Shown piece by piece: positions 27,116 through 34,666 of a stretch of DNA of 64,000 nt. A program made the position numbers and the translations under genes. Every line of letters starts with the position of its first letter. The stretch's first letter is position 1. Below the pieces are notes generated by a model that saw nothing but the letters and a program-made list of their open reading frames with translations, was not told where the DNA came from and did no database searches. Source of the DNA: Streptomyces dangxiongensis (lineage in GTDB: Bacteria; Actinomycetota; Actinomycetes; Streptomycetales; Streptomycetaceae); contig NZ_CP033073.1 in NCBI RefSeq assembly GCF_003675325.1, forward strand, positions 806,001-870,000, given 5' to 3'.

Positions 27116-27490
27116 TCAGTAGCTCGACAGGGCCGAGGTGCGGCCGCCCTGCGCCGCTGCGTCGGTGAGGCTGCTTGTGCCACCGGCGGGAACGCTGTCC
27201 GCGTGCGTCTTCACCAGGCCGTCGGTGCCGTGGTAGGTCCTCTTGGCCAACTGCACCTTGCCACCGAGCTCGTGCAACGCAGACGCCAGCGTCTTGGCCT
27301 CCGCCTCCCAGGCCTTGACGAACGCGTTCAGCGCCGACGCGGCGTCATCGCCGCCGACGTCGCCGTACGAGTAACTCGTGCGGGACTTGACGGCGGAGCT
27401 GACGCCGTCCATGTCCGTGCCGGCGTCCTCGAGTTGCTGGGCCTGGCCGGTCATACCTGCCTTGACCTGGTAGCCATCCGAGCCCACCAT
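27116..27490 (-). CDS. WXG100/ESX-like small helical protein
   Basis: Start ATG 27490 (GGGGGAGG closely upstream). The 124-aa acidic, Ala-rich protein lacks a signal peptide and has two predicted helices flanking a mid-region Trp: VSSAVKSRTSYSYGDVGG, then FVKAWEAEAKTLASALHELG, where WEA replaces WXG. It ends in a Ser/Gly-rich tail. Proteins of this size and layout are ESX substrates or chaperones that pair with large cargo. It is the first gene of the operon with the calpain-like protein. Confidence 0.65.
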   Translation of the reverse strand: MVGSDGYQVKAGMTGQAQQLEDAGTDMDGVSSAVKSRTSYSYGDVGGDDAASALNAFVKAWEAEAKTLASALHELGGKVQLAKRTYHGTDGLVKTHADSVPAGGTSSLTDAAAQGGRTSALSSY

Positions 27491-27781
27491 GTGCCTCCCC
27501 CGCATACATTCGATCATGACCGCGCGCAGGCTAACACGCAGTGTATATACGGACGATCACACGTCGTCCGCTACACACACCTCCTCCACATCACTCGCCC
27601 CACGGCACGCTTGGACGCTCATAAGGTCACGACGCCGTGATCACACCAGTCACCGCATGATCATTCCACTGGGGATGACGGCAAGGCGTAGTGGAACCCG
27701 CTTTTCCTGGTGGGGCCAGACGCCCGGAAGGGCTACTTGAATGACGACGGATCTTCTGGCGGAGACGGGGGCCGGCGTAGT
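27491..27781. other. Promoter region of the WXG operon and spacer
   Basis: The region is locally AT-rich (GTGTATATACGG around 27541-27552), suitable for the leftward promoter of the WXG operon. I see no gene. A hairpin follows at 27782-27812. Confidence 0.4.
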
Positions 27782-27812
27782 TGTGTGCGGCTCCTGGACG
27801 GAGCCGCACACA
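27782..27812 (-). terminator. Strong terminator hairpin of the Gly-rich gene
   Basis: TGTGTGCGGCTCC (27782-27794) pairs perfectly with GGAGCCGCACACA (27800-27812) around TGGAC. It lies 21 nt beyond the stop of the leftward repeat-protein gene. Confidence 0.75.
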
Positions 27813-27832
27813 TCGTTCAGTGCTCTGGGAGA

Positions 27833-28201
27833 TCAGCGTCCGTGACCGCCACCACCGTGACCGCCACCGCCGTGGTCACCGCCACCGCCGTGGTCACCGC
27901 CACCACCGTGGTCACCGCCACCACCGTGATCACCGCCATAGCCGCCGTGGTCACCGCCGTAGCCGCCGTGGTCACCGCCGTAGCCGTTGTGGTCACCGCC
28001 GTAGCCGTTGTGGTCGCCGCCGTAGCCGTTGTCGCAGTTGTCGCCCCACCAGTTGTCGTCACAGTCTCTGCTGTAACTGCTGTGGTTGCCCTGGTGGTCG
28101 GATGCCGAGGCGGTGCCGGCCGCGCCGACCGCCGCCCCGCCGGCCATCAGCAGACCGGCAGCCGACATGGCGAGGACACGCCTCGCCCGTTGTGGTCGCA
28201 T
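27833..28201 (-). CDS. Secreted Gly/His/Asp-rich repeat protein
   Basis: Start ATG 28201 has GGAAGG 8 nt upstream. The 122-aa product has a Sec signal (RRVLAMSAAGLLMAGGAAVG, cleavage near TASASD, about residue 34). A short Cys-containing head follows (RDCDDNWWGDNCDN). Five tandem YGGDHNG/YGGDHGG heptads then grade into GGGDHGG and GGGHGGGG units to the end. The regular His and Asp spacing suggests metal binding or a surface matrix or glue role. The DNA is a tandem array of 15-21 bp units that can expand or contract in frame. I know no close functional relative. Confidence 0.8.
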   Translation of the reverse strand: MRPQRARRVLAMSAAGLLMAGGAAVGAAGTASASDHQGNHSSYSRDCDDNWWGDNCDNGYGGDHNGYGGDHNGYGGDHGGYGGDHGGYGGDHGGGGDHGGGGDHGGGGDHGGGGHGGGGHGR

Positions 28202-28800
28202 GGGAAAAACCTTCCGTTCCATCGTCCCTCACGACCCCTGGTCGGAGACGCGAGGCGAATGGCCGCCGCCGCAGAAAGGACGAACCGTGCGGGGCGGTCT
28301 TCAGGTGTCACCGCACCATGTGCGCCACGGCGGGACCGCCGACGCCTGCAGGCCACCCGTACGTGATCTCGCGGGCGGCTGCTGCGGCTGAGGTTCCCGA
28401 GGCTCCAGAACCTCGTCGGCCGGGCGTGCCGTGCGCTGCAGCTTTCACTCGTAGAGCCTAGTCCCGCGGGCGGCACACGTCATGTCGAGCGGCGACCCGC
28501 CGACAGACTTGGAGGTCGGGCGCGTGGGACGGTCGGGTACCCAGGCGCCGGCGGCGGAATCGTGCCGGGACGGAAGCGATACCGATCTTCTTTCTGGTTC
28601 CGTATTACACGCGTCGACCTGGACGATCTCGTCATTCTGACGACGGCGTTCCTGCCCCGACCAGGGGCCCTCCATTGGGCGCGATGCCGACAAGCGGAGC
28701 GGACAGGAGCCGACCGACGAGGGCAGGGCGGTCTCGGCACCGCTCACCGCATTCGGTGAAACCGCGGAGGAGTCGGATTCGTGGTGCGTATTCTGTGGAG
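28202..28800. other. Intergenic 0.6-kb region between divergent genes
   Basis: No gene is supported. It holds promoters for the leftward repeat protein and the rightward LysE gene. An inverted repeat GAGGTTC...GAACCTC spans 28390-28414, and GCCTAGTCCC occurs at 28457-28466, partly matching the motif at 30466. Confidence 0.4.
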
Positions 28801-29436
28801 GTGATCGGACCAGAGCGTTTGACTGTGTTCCTGACCGTTGTGACCGTGCTGATCGCTGTGCCGGGGCCGAGTGTCCTGTTCGTGGTGAGCCGTGGGGTGG
28901 CGCTGGGCCGTAAAGCCGCTGTGTCGACGGCGGTGGGGAACGAAGCGGGGCTGCTCGTCCAGGTGGTGCTGGTGGCGTTCGGGCTGGGGGAAGTTCTTGC
29001 CCGCTCCCTCCTTGTCTTCTCGATCTTGAAGTTCGCCGGTGCGCTCTATCTCGTCTATCTCGGTGTTCAGGCCTGGCGGCAACGCAAGCTGCTGATGGTG
29101 AAGGATCAGACCGCTTCGGCGTCGGACCGTCCGGGGCGGATCTTCCGGGAGGGCTTCATCGTCGGGGTGAGCAATCCCAAGGGACTGCTGATCTTCGGTG
29201 CGGTGCTGCCGCAGTTCGTCGACGCGTCGGCGGGTAACGCACAGGTGCAACTGCTGCTGCTCGGCCTGATCTGCGTCCTGATCGCATTGGTCTCCGACGC
29301 GGCATGGGGCCTCCTCGCTGGAACTGCCCGCAACTGGCTTGCCGGTTCACCACGGCGGCTGTCCTGGATCGGCGGGACGTCGGGCATCGTGATGGTCGGC
29401 CTGGGGGTCCGGCTGGCGTTCAGCGGCCGGGAATGA
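28801..29436 (+). CDS. LysE/RhtB-family amino-acid exporter
   Basis: Start GTG 28801 gives 211 aa and the normal family N-terminus. The protein has about six membrane helices with the LysE signature VPGPSVLFVVSRGVALGRKA near residue 20. Later helices include FREGFIVGVSNPKGLLIFG and WIGGTSGIVMVGLGVRLA. Such proteins export basic or neutral amino acids, homoserine lactone or related small molecules. It stands upstream of a convergent response regulator and a biosynthetic cluster. A link to the cluster's amino-acid products is possible but unproven. Confidence 0.88.
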   Translation: MIGPERLTVFLTVVTVLIAVPGPSVLFVVSRGVALGRKAAVSTAVGNEAGLLVQVVLVAFGLGEVLARSLLVFSILKFAGALYLVYLGVQAWRQRKLLMVKDQTASASDRPGRIFREGFIVGVSNPKGLLIFGAVLPQFVDASAGNAQVQLLLLGLICVLIALVSDAAWGLLAGTARNWLAGSPRRLSWIGGTSGIVMVGLGVRLAFSGRE

Positions 29437-29598
29437 ATCGGGCACGGGACAGGAATCAGCCTGTCCCGCCTCTGCGGGTCGGGCGCCCAGGATGCCGCCG
29501 GTCAGACAGCTTATGGCGTTGCGGTTTCGCCGGGGTGCAGGCGGTGAGCGAGGCGCTGGTCGACGCCGGCGGGATGCGGGCCGGCGCGGTCGTCCGGA

Positions 29599-30321
29599 TC
29601 AACTGGCCCACTCCGCCCGGGTGAGGCCCAACTCGTACGCGACCGCGACCGCGCTGGCCCGGTTCCGCAGGCCGAGCTTCACCAGCAGGTTCTGTACGTG
29701 TGTCTTGACCGTACTCTCGCTGACCACGAGTTCTCCGGCGATCTCGGCGTTCTTCAGGCCGCGCGCCAGGAGTTTGAGCACCTGCCGCTCGCGGAGCGTG
29801 AGCAGGTCGAGCGCCGTATGGCGGACGGAGTACCTGCGGGACGGTGAGCGGTCGGGCTCCCCCTGCTCGGGTACGCCGATGCGGTATCCCCCGGAGACGA
29901 GCCGGATGGCGGATACCAGGAATGTCGGCTCCTCCCACGCCAGCACCACTCCCCCGGCCCCGAGTTCGTCCGCTTCGGTGTTGATGGGGTTGTTCGCGTC
30001 GTTGCTCAGCAGCAGCATGCGCGAGACACCGGCACCGGCATAGTGGACGGCCCGGTGCATCAGGTGCACGACGTCGATGGACCGGCAGGCGGTGTTGACC
30101 ACGACCACGTCCAACGACGAGTCGAGAGTGGCTTCGAACGCCGTCGCACTGTCCCGGGCGCTGCCGATGAGGGTGAGGTCGGGGTATGCCCGCAGGACAT
30201 CTACGAGCCCCGCGTGCACAAGGCTGGAGTCGTCGATGAGGAAGATCCGCAGCGGTTCCCGCTTCTCGGCGCCGTCCAGGCCGTCCGATGTTGGATTCTG
30301 GTCGGATCGAGCGTCACCCAC
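29599..30321 (-). CDS. Atypical LuxR/NarL-family response regulator next to the halogenase cluster
   Basis: I chose GTG 30321 because AGGAGGG lies 5 nt upstream; an ATG at 30351 is possible. The 240-aa protein has a receiver-like domain with an acidic pair (FLIDDSSLVHAG, Asp30-31). The phosphorylation site position (DVVVVNTACRS) has Asn76 in place of Asp. The C-terminus is a NarL/LuxR helix-turn-helix (LTLRERQVLKLLARGLKNAE, VVSESTVKTHVQNLLVKLG). Phosphorylation-independent regulators of this kind often control antibiotic genes. It is divergent from the halogenase operon and is the likeliest regulator of it. Confidence 0.85.
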   Translation of the reverse strand: MGDARSDQNPTSDGLDGAEKREPLRIFLIDDSSLVHAGLVDVLRAYPDLTLIGSARDSATAFEATLDSSLDVVVVNTACRSIDVVHLMHRAVHYAGAGVSRMLLLSNDANNPINTEADELGAGGVVLAWEEPTFLVSAIRLVSGGYRIGVPEQGEPDRSPSRRYSVRHTALDLLTLRERQVLKLLARGLKNAEIAGELVVSESTVKTHVQNLLVKLGLRNRASAVAVAYELGLTRAEWAS

Positions 30322-30449
30322 GAGGCCCTCCTGTGCCGCGAGCCACGGCATTGGACCGAATCGAACAAGGCGTCATCTTTCCCCAAAGCCTCAGCTCGGA
30401 GTGCGTGTTTTTTCGCCATATCCGATTAGCAAGTGCATGAAGGCGGAAA

Positions 30450-30478
30450 TTGGCTACTTCGACACTTCGGCCTAGTCC
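30450..30478 (+). promoter_or_regulatory. Putative promoter and operator of the halogenase operon
   Basis: TTGGCT (30450-30455) and TAGTCC (30473-30478) are 17 bp apart, as in sigma-HrdB promoters. The -10 overlaps the 13-mer TTCGGCCTAGTCC (30466-30478). The same 13-mer occurs in the same orientation relative to transcription upstream of the TrpB-like operon at 39468-39480, so it is probably a co-regulation site. Confidence 0.55.
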
Positions 30479-30556
30479 GTTCGACGCGAGGTCCTGCCGC
30501 GATCCGTCCGATCTGCCGAAGACGCCGCCGGGCGATCACGCCTAGGGTCACCCGAC

Positions 30557-32104
30557 ATGACACAGAGCGTGGTGATTCTGGGTGGTGGAACGGCTGGGTG
30601 GATGACCGCCTCCTACTTACGGGCGGCCTTCGCGGACAGCGTCGACGTCACCGTGGTGGAGTCCGGGCGGATCGGGACCATCGGGGTGGGGGAGGCCACC
30701 TTCAGCACGGTCCGCCACTTCTTCGACTCTCTCGGTCTCAGCGAGGCCGACTGGATGCCGGAGTGCAACGGCACTTACAAGTTGGCGGTACGGCTGGAGA
30801 ACTGGCGGGCACCCGGCACGTACTTCTACCATCCGTTCGAACGGATGCGGGTCGTCGACGGGGTGCCCCTCACCGACTGGTGGCAGAAGGTCGGCGAGAC
30901 GGACCACTTCGACCGGGACTGCTTCCTCATCCCCTGGCTCTGCGACGCGAAGGCGTCCCCCAGGTACCTGGACCACCGGCTCTTCGAGCAGGACTTCGAC
31001 GAGGACCCCGACCGCCCCCTCTACCGGACCACCCTCGCCGAGCAGAACACCCAGTTCCCCTATGCCTACCACTTCGACGCCTCCCTCCTCGCCGGATTCC
31101 TGAGCCGCTACGCCGTCGAGCGAGGTGTCCGCCGGGTCATCGACGACGTCGTGGACGTAAGGCTCGACGAGCAGGGCTGGATCGAACACCTCGTCACCCG
31201 CGAGCACGGCGACTTGACCGCCGATCTCTACGTCGACTGCTCCGGCTTCCGCAGCAGGCTGCTCGGCGACGCCCTGGAGGAGCCGTTCATCTCGTTCCAG
31301 GACTCCCTCCCCAACGACCGCGCGGTGGCCCTGCGGGTCCCCGTCGACACCGCCGTACAGGGCATCAGGCCGTGCACCACGGCCACCGCCCAGGAGGCGG
31401 GATGGATCTGGACCATCCCCCTGTTCGACAGGATCGGCACCGGGTACGTCTACGCGGCCGACTACTGCGGACCCGAGGAGGCCGAGCGGGTCCTGCGCGA
31501 CTTCGTCGGACCCGCGGCCGCGGACCTGGAGGCCAACCACATCCGCATGCGGATCGGCCGCTCCAACCGGGCCTGGGTCAACAACTGCGTGGGTATCGGG
31601 CTGTCAGCCGGGTTCGTCGAACCGCTGCAGTCGACCGGGATCTTCCTCATCCAGCACGCGATCGAACAACTCGTCCGGTACTTCCCCGGCACGAACCGCG
31701 ACCCGGTGCTGCGCGACACCTACAACCTCAGCACGGCCAGGGCCATCGAGGGCGTCCGTGAGTTCCTGATCCTGCACTACCGGGGCGCCGCCCGCGTGGA
31801 CAACGACTACTGGCGCGACGCGAAGAAGCGCCGACTGCCCGACGACATGGCGATACGCCTGGAACAGTGGCAGAGCAAACTCCCCGACAACGACACCACC
31901 TACCCCTACTACCACGCCTTCGAGCCCTACAGCTACGTCTGCATGGCCCTCGGTCTCGGCGGCATCCCGCTGCGCCACCCGCCCGCGCTGGACCTGGTCG
32001 ACACCCGTGCGGCACGGCACGAACTGACCCGGGTACGGCAACAGGCGCGCAAGCTCGTGGAGACGCTGCCCAGCCAGGTGGAGTACCTCTCAAGGCTGCG
32101 CTGA
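30557..32104 (+). CDS. FAD-dependent halogenase of the tryptophan-halogenase family
   Basis: 515 aa from ATG 30557. The N-terminus has the FADH2 motif LGGGTAGWM (residues 8-16). Lys75 in NGTYKLAVRLENW matches the catalytic Lys79 of PrnA/RebH. The family WxWxIP motif is at 283-288. The segment FVEPLQSTGIF has Gln358 where PrnA and RebH have the catalytic Glu of PLESTG. The enzyme would chlorinate an electron-rich ring, with reduced flavin from the next gene. The substrate could be tryptophan, a pyrroline or another ring made by the cluster. Codon 21 is TTA (30617-30619), so translation probably needs the bldA tRNA. Start context is weak. Confidence 0.88.
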   Translation: MTQSVVILGGGTAGWMTASYLRAAFADSVDVTVVESGRIGTIGVGEATFSTVRHFFDSLGLSEADWMPECNGTYKLAVRLENWRAPGTYFYHPFERMRVVDGVPLTDWWQKVGETDHFDRDCFLIPWLCDAKASPRYLDHRLFEQDFDEDPDRPLYRTTLAEQNTQFPYAYHFDASLLAGFLSRYAVERGVRRVIDDVVDVRLDEQGWIEHLVTREHGDLTADLYVDCSGFRSRLLGDALEEPFISFQDSLPNDRAVALRVPVDTAVQGIRPCTTATAQEAGWIWTIPLFDRIGTGYVYAADYCGPEEAERVLRDFVGPAAADLEANHIRMRIGRSNRAWVNNCVGIGLSAGFVEPLQSTGIFLIQHAIEQLVRYFPGTNRDPVLRDTYNLSTARAIEGVREFLILHYRGAARVDNDYWRDAKKRRLPDDMAIRLEQWQSKLPDNDTTYPYYHAFEPYSYVCMALGLGGIPLRHPPALDLVDTRAARHELTRVRQQARKLVETLPSQVEYLSRLR

Positions 32105-32335
32105 TGGTGCTCGCCCTCCGGGCCCCGGCGCTCGCCGTCACCCGGGACCGCGAGCAGCGTCCGCGCACGGCCCGCGGACCGGTGCCGGCTGCTGCTCGTC
32201 CCGGCGTCCCTCGTGACGGCCGGCCTCCAGGTGTCCGCCGGCGGGCTGGACGGAATCTCCGTGACCACGGTCGTCACCGGACCGCTGCTGTCGCTCGTGG
32301 AGCACCGCCACGCCCCGCGTCCCAGGAGCTGTCCC
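32104..32335 (+). other. Possible small-gene remnant between halogenase and flavin reductase
   Basis: The halogenase stop and an ATG overlap (TGATG, 32102-32106), suggesting a coupled gene that no longer has a clear product. The first frame reads MVLALRAPALAVTRDREQRP; from about 32180 another frame reads LLLVPASLVTAGLQVSAGG, then TTVVTGPLLSLVEHRHAPR, like the end of a membrane protein. One frameshift would join them. I cannot name the family. Confidence 0.3.
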
Positions 32336-32911
32336 ATGGCGAGGTCTGACACGGCCACTCAGGATGCGACCGCGGGTGAAGGGGGCTTCAGGGACCTGAT
32401 GTCCCTGTTCCCCACCGGCGTCGCGGTGATCGGGGCCCTCGACAGGGCCGGCCGGCCCTGGGGCATGACCTGTTCGTCCCTGTGCAGCGTCTCCCTCAGC
32501 CCGCCCACACTGCTGGTGTGCGTGCGCAGTGCCAGCCCCACGCTGGACGCGCTGGAGAGCACCGGGGCGTTCAGCGTCAACCTGCTGCACGACTCCGCCC
32601 GGGACGTCGCGGAACTGTTCGGCTCCGGCGCCCCGGACCGCTTCCGGCGGACCGCCTGGCATCTGCCCGACGCGGCGGCCGGCCCCCACCTGCGGGACGC
32701 CGCGCACGCCGTGGGCGACTGCCGGGTCGACAGCGTGCGGCGGGTCGGGGACCACACCGTCGTCTTCGGCCGCGTGACCCGGGTCAGCGTCGGCACCGGA
32801 CCCGAACGGACCCCACTGCTCTACGGTTTGCGCCGGTACGCCGCATGGCCGTCGACCAGTAGCGTGGCGGAGCCCGGCCGGCCCCGGCCGGTCCCAGCCG
32901 ACGAGGAGTGA
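32336..32911 (+). CDS. Flavin reductase-like protein (halogenase partner)
   Basis: Start ATG 32336 follows AGGAGCTG. The 191-aa protein is a FMN-binding split-barrel flavin reductase of the HpaC/RebF/PrnF kind: LMSLFPTGVAVIGALDRAG, GMTCSSLCSVSLSPPTLLVC, SPTLDALESTGAFSVNLL and the GDHTVVFGRV strand. It would supply FADH2 from NAD(P)H to the halogenase encoded upstream. It is followed after 1 nt by the YbaK-like gene. Confidence 0.88.
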   Translation: MARSDTATQDATAGEGGFRDLMSLFPTGVAVIGALDRAGRPWGMTCSSLCSVSLSPPTLLVCVRSASPTLDALESTGAFSVNLLHDSARDVAELFGSGAPDRFRRTAWHLPDAAAGPHLRDAAHAVGDCRVDSVRRVGDHTVVFGRVTRVSVGTGPERTPLLYGLRRYAAWPSTSSVAEPGRPRPVPADEE

Positions 32912-32912
32912 G

Positions 32913-33398
32913 ATGTCGCAGCCCGTGGAGCCCACCGGTGTCCTGTCGCCCGAGGAGGTGCTCCGCGCATCCGGGGTGCCGTTCACGGTCCTCGACCACG
33001 TCCCCATCGTGGGACAGCAGGACGCCGAGACCAAACTCGGCCTCGCCACCGAGCAATTACTGAAGACCATGGTCTTCAGGACCGCCGACGGCGGCTTCGT
33101 GCTCGCCGCCCTGCCCGTCACCGGCCGCGTCAACTACGGCCGGCTGGCCCGGGCGGCGGGCGTGTCCCGCTCCAAGCTCCGGCAGGCCGAGCCCGGGGAG
33201 CTGAGCCTGCTGGGCATGGAACCGGGCGGCGCGAGCCCGGTGTGCGACGTGCCGGACGCCGTGGTCGTCTTCGACGCGTCGGTGACGCGCATGGACATCG
33301 TGTACTGCGGCAGCGGACGTGCCGACCGGACCGTACGGATCGAGGCCGGGCGGCTGATCGAGCTGGTGGCTCCGAGGATCGAGGAACTCTCCTCGTGA
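32913..33398 (+). CDS. YbaK/ProX-type aminoacyl-tRNA deacylase
   Basis: 161 aa from ATG 32913. The fold marks are LRASGVPFTVLDH, LLKTMVFRTADGGFVLAALPV (with the invariant Lys), VNYGRLARAAGV and a CDVPDAVVVFDAS strand. YbaK-family enzymes hydrolyse Cys- or Ala-tRNA(Pro), or otherwise edit mischarged prolyl-tRNA. A gene of this kind in a cluster expected to make a proline-like ring could protect the host from misincorporation. That link is inference. Codon 49 is TTA (33057-33059). The gene ends before a terminator shared with the convergent operon. Confidence 0.85.
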   Translation: MSQPVEPTGVLSPEEVLRASGVPFTVLDHVPIVGQQDAETKLGLATEQLLKTMVFRTADGGFVLAALPVTGRVNYGRLARAAGVSRSKLRQAEPGELSLLGMEPGGASPVCDVPDAVVVFDASVTRMDIVYCGSGRADRTVRIEAGRLIELVAPRIEELSS

Positions 33399-33402
33399 AC
33401 CG

Positions 33403-33445
33403 GGAAGGCGGTGTGTGCCGGGACAGCCGGACCACACCGCCTTCC
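33403..33445. terminator. Bidirectional terminator between convergent arms of the cluster
   Basis: GGAAGGCGGTGTG (33403-33415) pairs perfectly over 13 bp with CACACCGCCTTCC (33433-33445). It sits between the YbaK stop (33398) and the oxidase stop (33464), so it can end both transcripts. Confidence 0.8.
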
Positions 33446-33463
33446 GCCTCCCCGTGTGTCGGG

Positions 33464-34666
33464 TCAGTCGTGCCGGTCCCCCCGCGCGTCGAACCGCTCC
33501 GGGACGAACGGCTCGGCGCCCGCCGGACAGCGCCCGGCCACCAGGTACTCCGTCAGCAGCCTGGCCGTCCCGGGCGCCAACGGCATGCCGTCGATACCGA
33601 AGCCGGTGAGCAGCCACAGCCCCGGAGCCCCCGGCGCCGGGCCGACGACGGGCAGACCGTCGGGGGACATCGGGCGCACACCCGACCACGCCGCGCGCAC
33701 CGGTGTCTTGGCCAGCACCGGGGCGTGCCGGGCCGCCGCCGCCGCGATCATCGCGACCGCCTCCTCACCGTCCCGTACGTCGTCGAGCTGGAGCGCCGGG
33801 CCGCTGCTGGAGCCGAGCACCACCTCCCCGCTCGGCAACGGCTGCAGCGAGAAGACGACCTGGGCGCCTCCCGCCGGCGCGGGAGCGGCGACGTCGGCCA
33901 GCAGCGGAGGCCCATTGCGCTTCAGTCCGACCGGGCCGTGCCAGGTGGACTGCATGAGTGTGTGGCGGAACACCGCACCCGTGACCGGCGCGGTGCGCAG
34001 CAGCCAGCCACGCGCCCCGAAGACCGGCACATCGGTGCCCGCCTGCTGGGCCAGGCTTCGCGACCACGGCCCGGCCGCGAGCACCACCGCGCCCGCGGCC
34101 AGCGGGCCGCCGTCCGTGACCACCCCGGTGACTCGCTCACTGTCCGTCAGCAGCCCCCGCACCATCGTGTGCGTGCGGATCTCGGCGCCCGCACGGGCGG
34201 CCCGGACAGCCAGGGCCGCGGCCGTCAGTACCGGGTGGAGGGCGTGCGCGCCCTCGACCACCACCGCGCCTGCCAGGTCGGGGGCGAGGCCGGGCTCCAG
34301 CTCGCGCAGTTCACCCGGGCCGATCTGATGGGCCGGGAACCCGTTCTCGGCCAGGGCGTGGCCGTGGCCGCGCGCCCGGTCCATGCCGTCTTCGTCGGCC
34401 GCGACCAGCAGATATCCGTGCGGACGGAACCGGAAGGGCACCTCGCTCTCCCGGTCGGCCTGTGCGTAGTAGGCGACCGCCTCGGCGAACAGGCCGCCAC
34501 AGGCGGGCAACGGGCTCGGCAGCAGACCGCCCTGGTTGCGGCCGGTCGCACCGCCGGCCAGGGCGCCGCGCTCCAGGAGCAGCACGCTCAGCCCCCGCTC
34601 GGCCAGCCGCTCGGCGGCGGCACAGCCCGCTATGCCACCACCGACCACGATCACGTCATGCGCCAT
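33464..34666 (-). CDS. FAD-dependent amino-acid/glycine-oxidase-like enzyme (DAO family)
   Basis: 400 aa from ATG 34666, overlapping the upstream gene's stop. The N-terminal dinucleotide fold is VIVVGGGIAGCAAAERLAER (residues 5-24), followed by GATGRNQGGLLP. The C-terminal FAD contact is SPDGLPVVGP, then LLTGFGIDGM. DAO-family enzymes oxidise amines, D-amino acids, glycine or sarcosine to imines. In this operon it could desaturate the dihydropyrrole or amino acid made by the LmbB-like enzymes, or act like RebO-type oxidases on a halogenated amino acid. It is the last gene of the leftward operon. Confidence 0.85.
   Translation of the reverse strand: MAHDVIVVGGGIAGCAAAERLAERGLSVLLLERGALAGGATGRNQGGLLPSPLPACGGLFAEAVAYYAQADRESEVPFRFRPHGYLLVAADEDGMDRARGHGHALAENGFPAHQIGPGELRELEPGLAPDLAGAVVVEGAHALHPVLTAAALAVRAARAGAEIRTHTMVRGLLTDSERVTGVVTDGGPLAAGAVVLAAGPWSRSLAQQAGTDVPVFGARGWLLRTAPVTGAVFRHTLMQSTWHGPVGLKRNGPPLLADVAAPAPAGGAQVVFSLQPLPSGEVVLGSSSGPALQLDDVRDGEEAVAMIAAAAARHAPVLAKTPVRAAWSGVRPMSPDGLPVVGPAPGAPGLWLLTGFGIDGMPLAPGTARLLTEYLVAGRCPAGAEPFVPERFDARGDRHD

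Noticed and set aside
27833..28062. Regular repeats suggestive of a CRISPR array
   Set aside because: Unit length and frame match a Gly-rich protein with signal peptide and ribosome site; there are no unique spacers and no cas genes.
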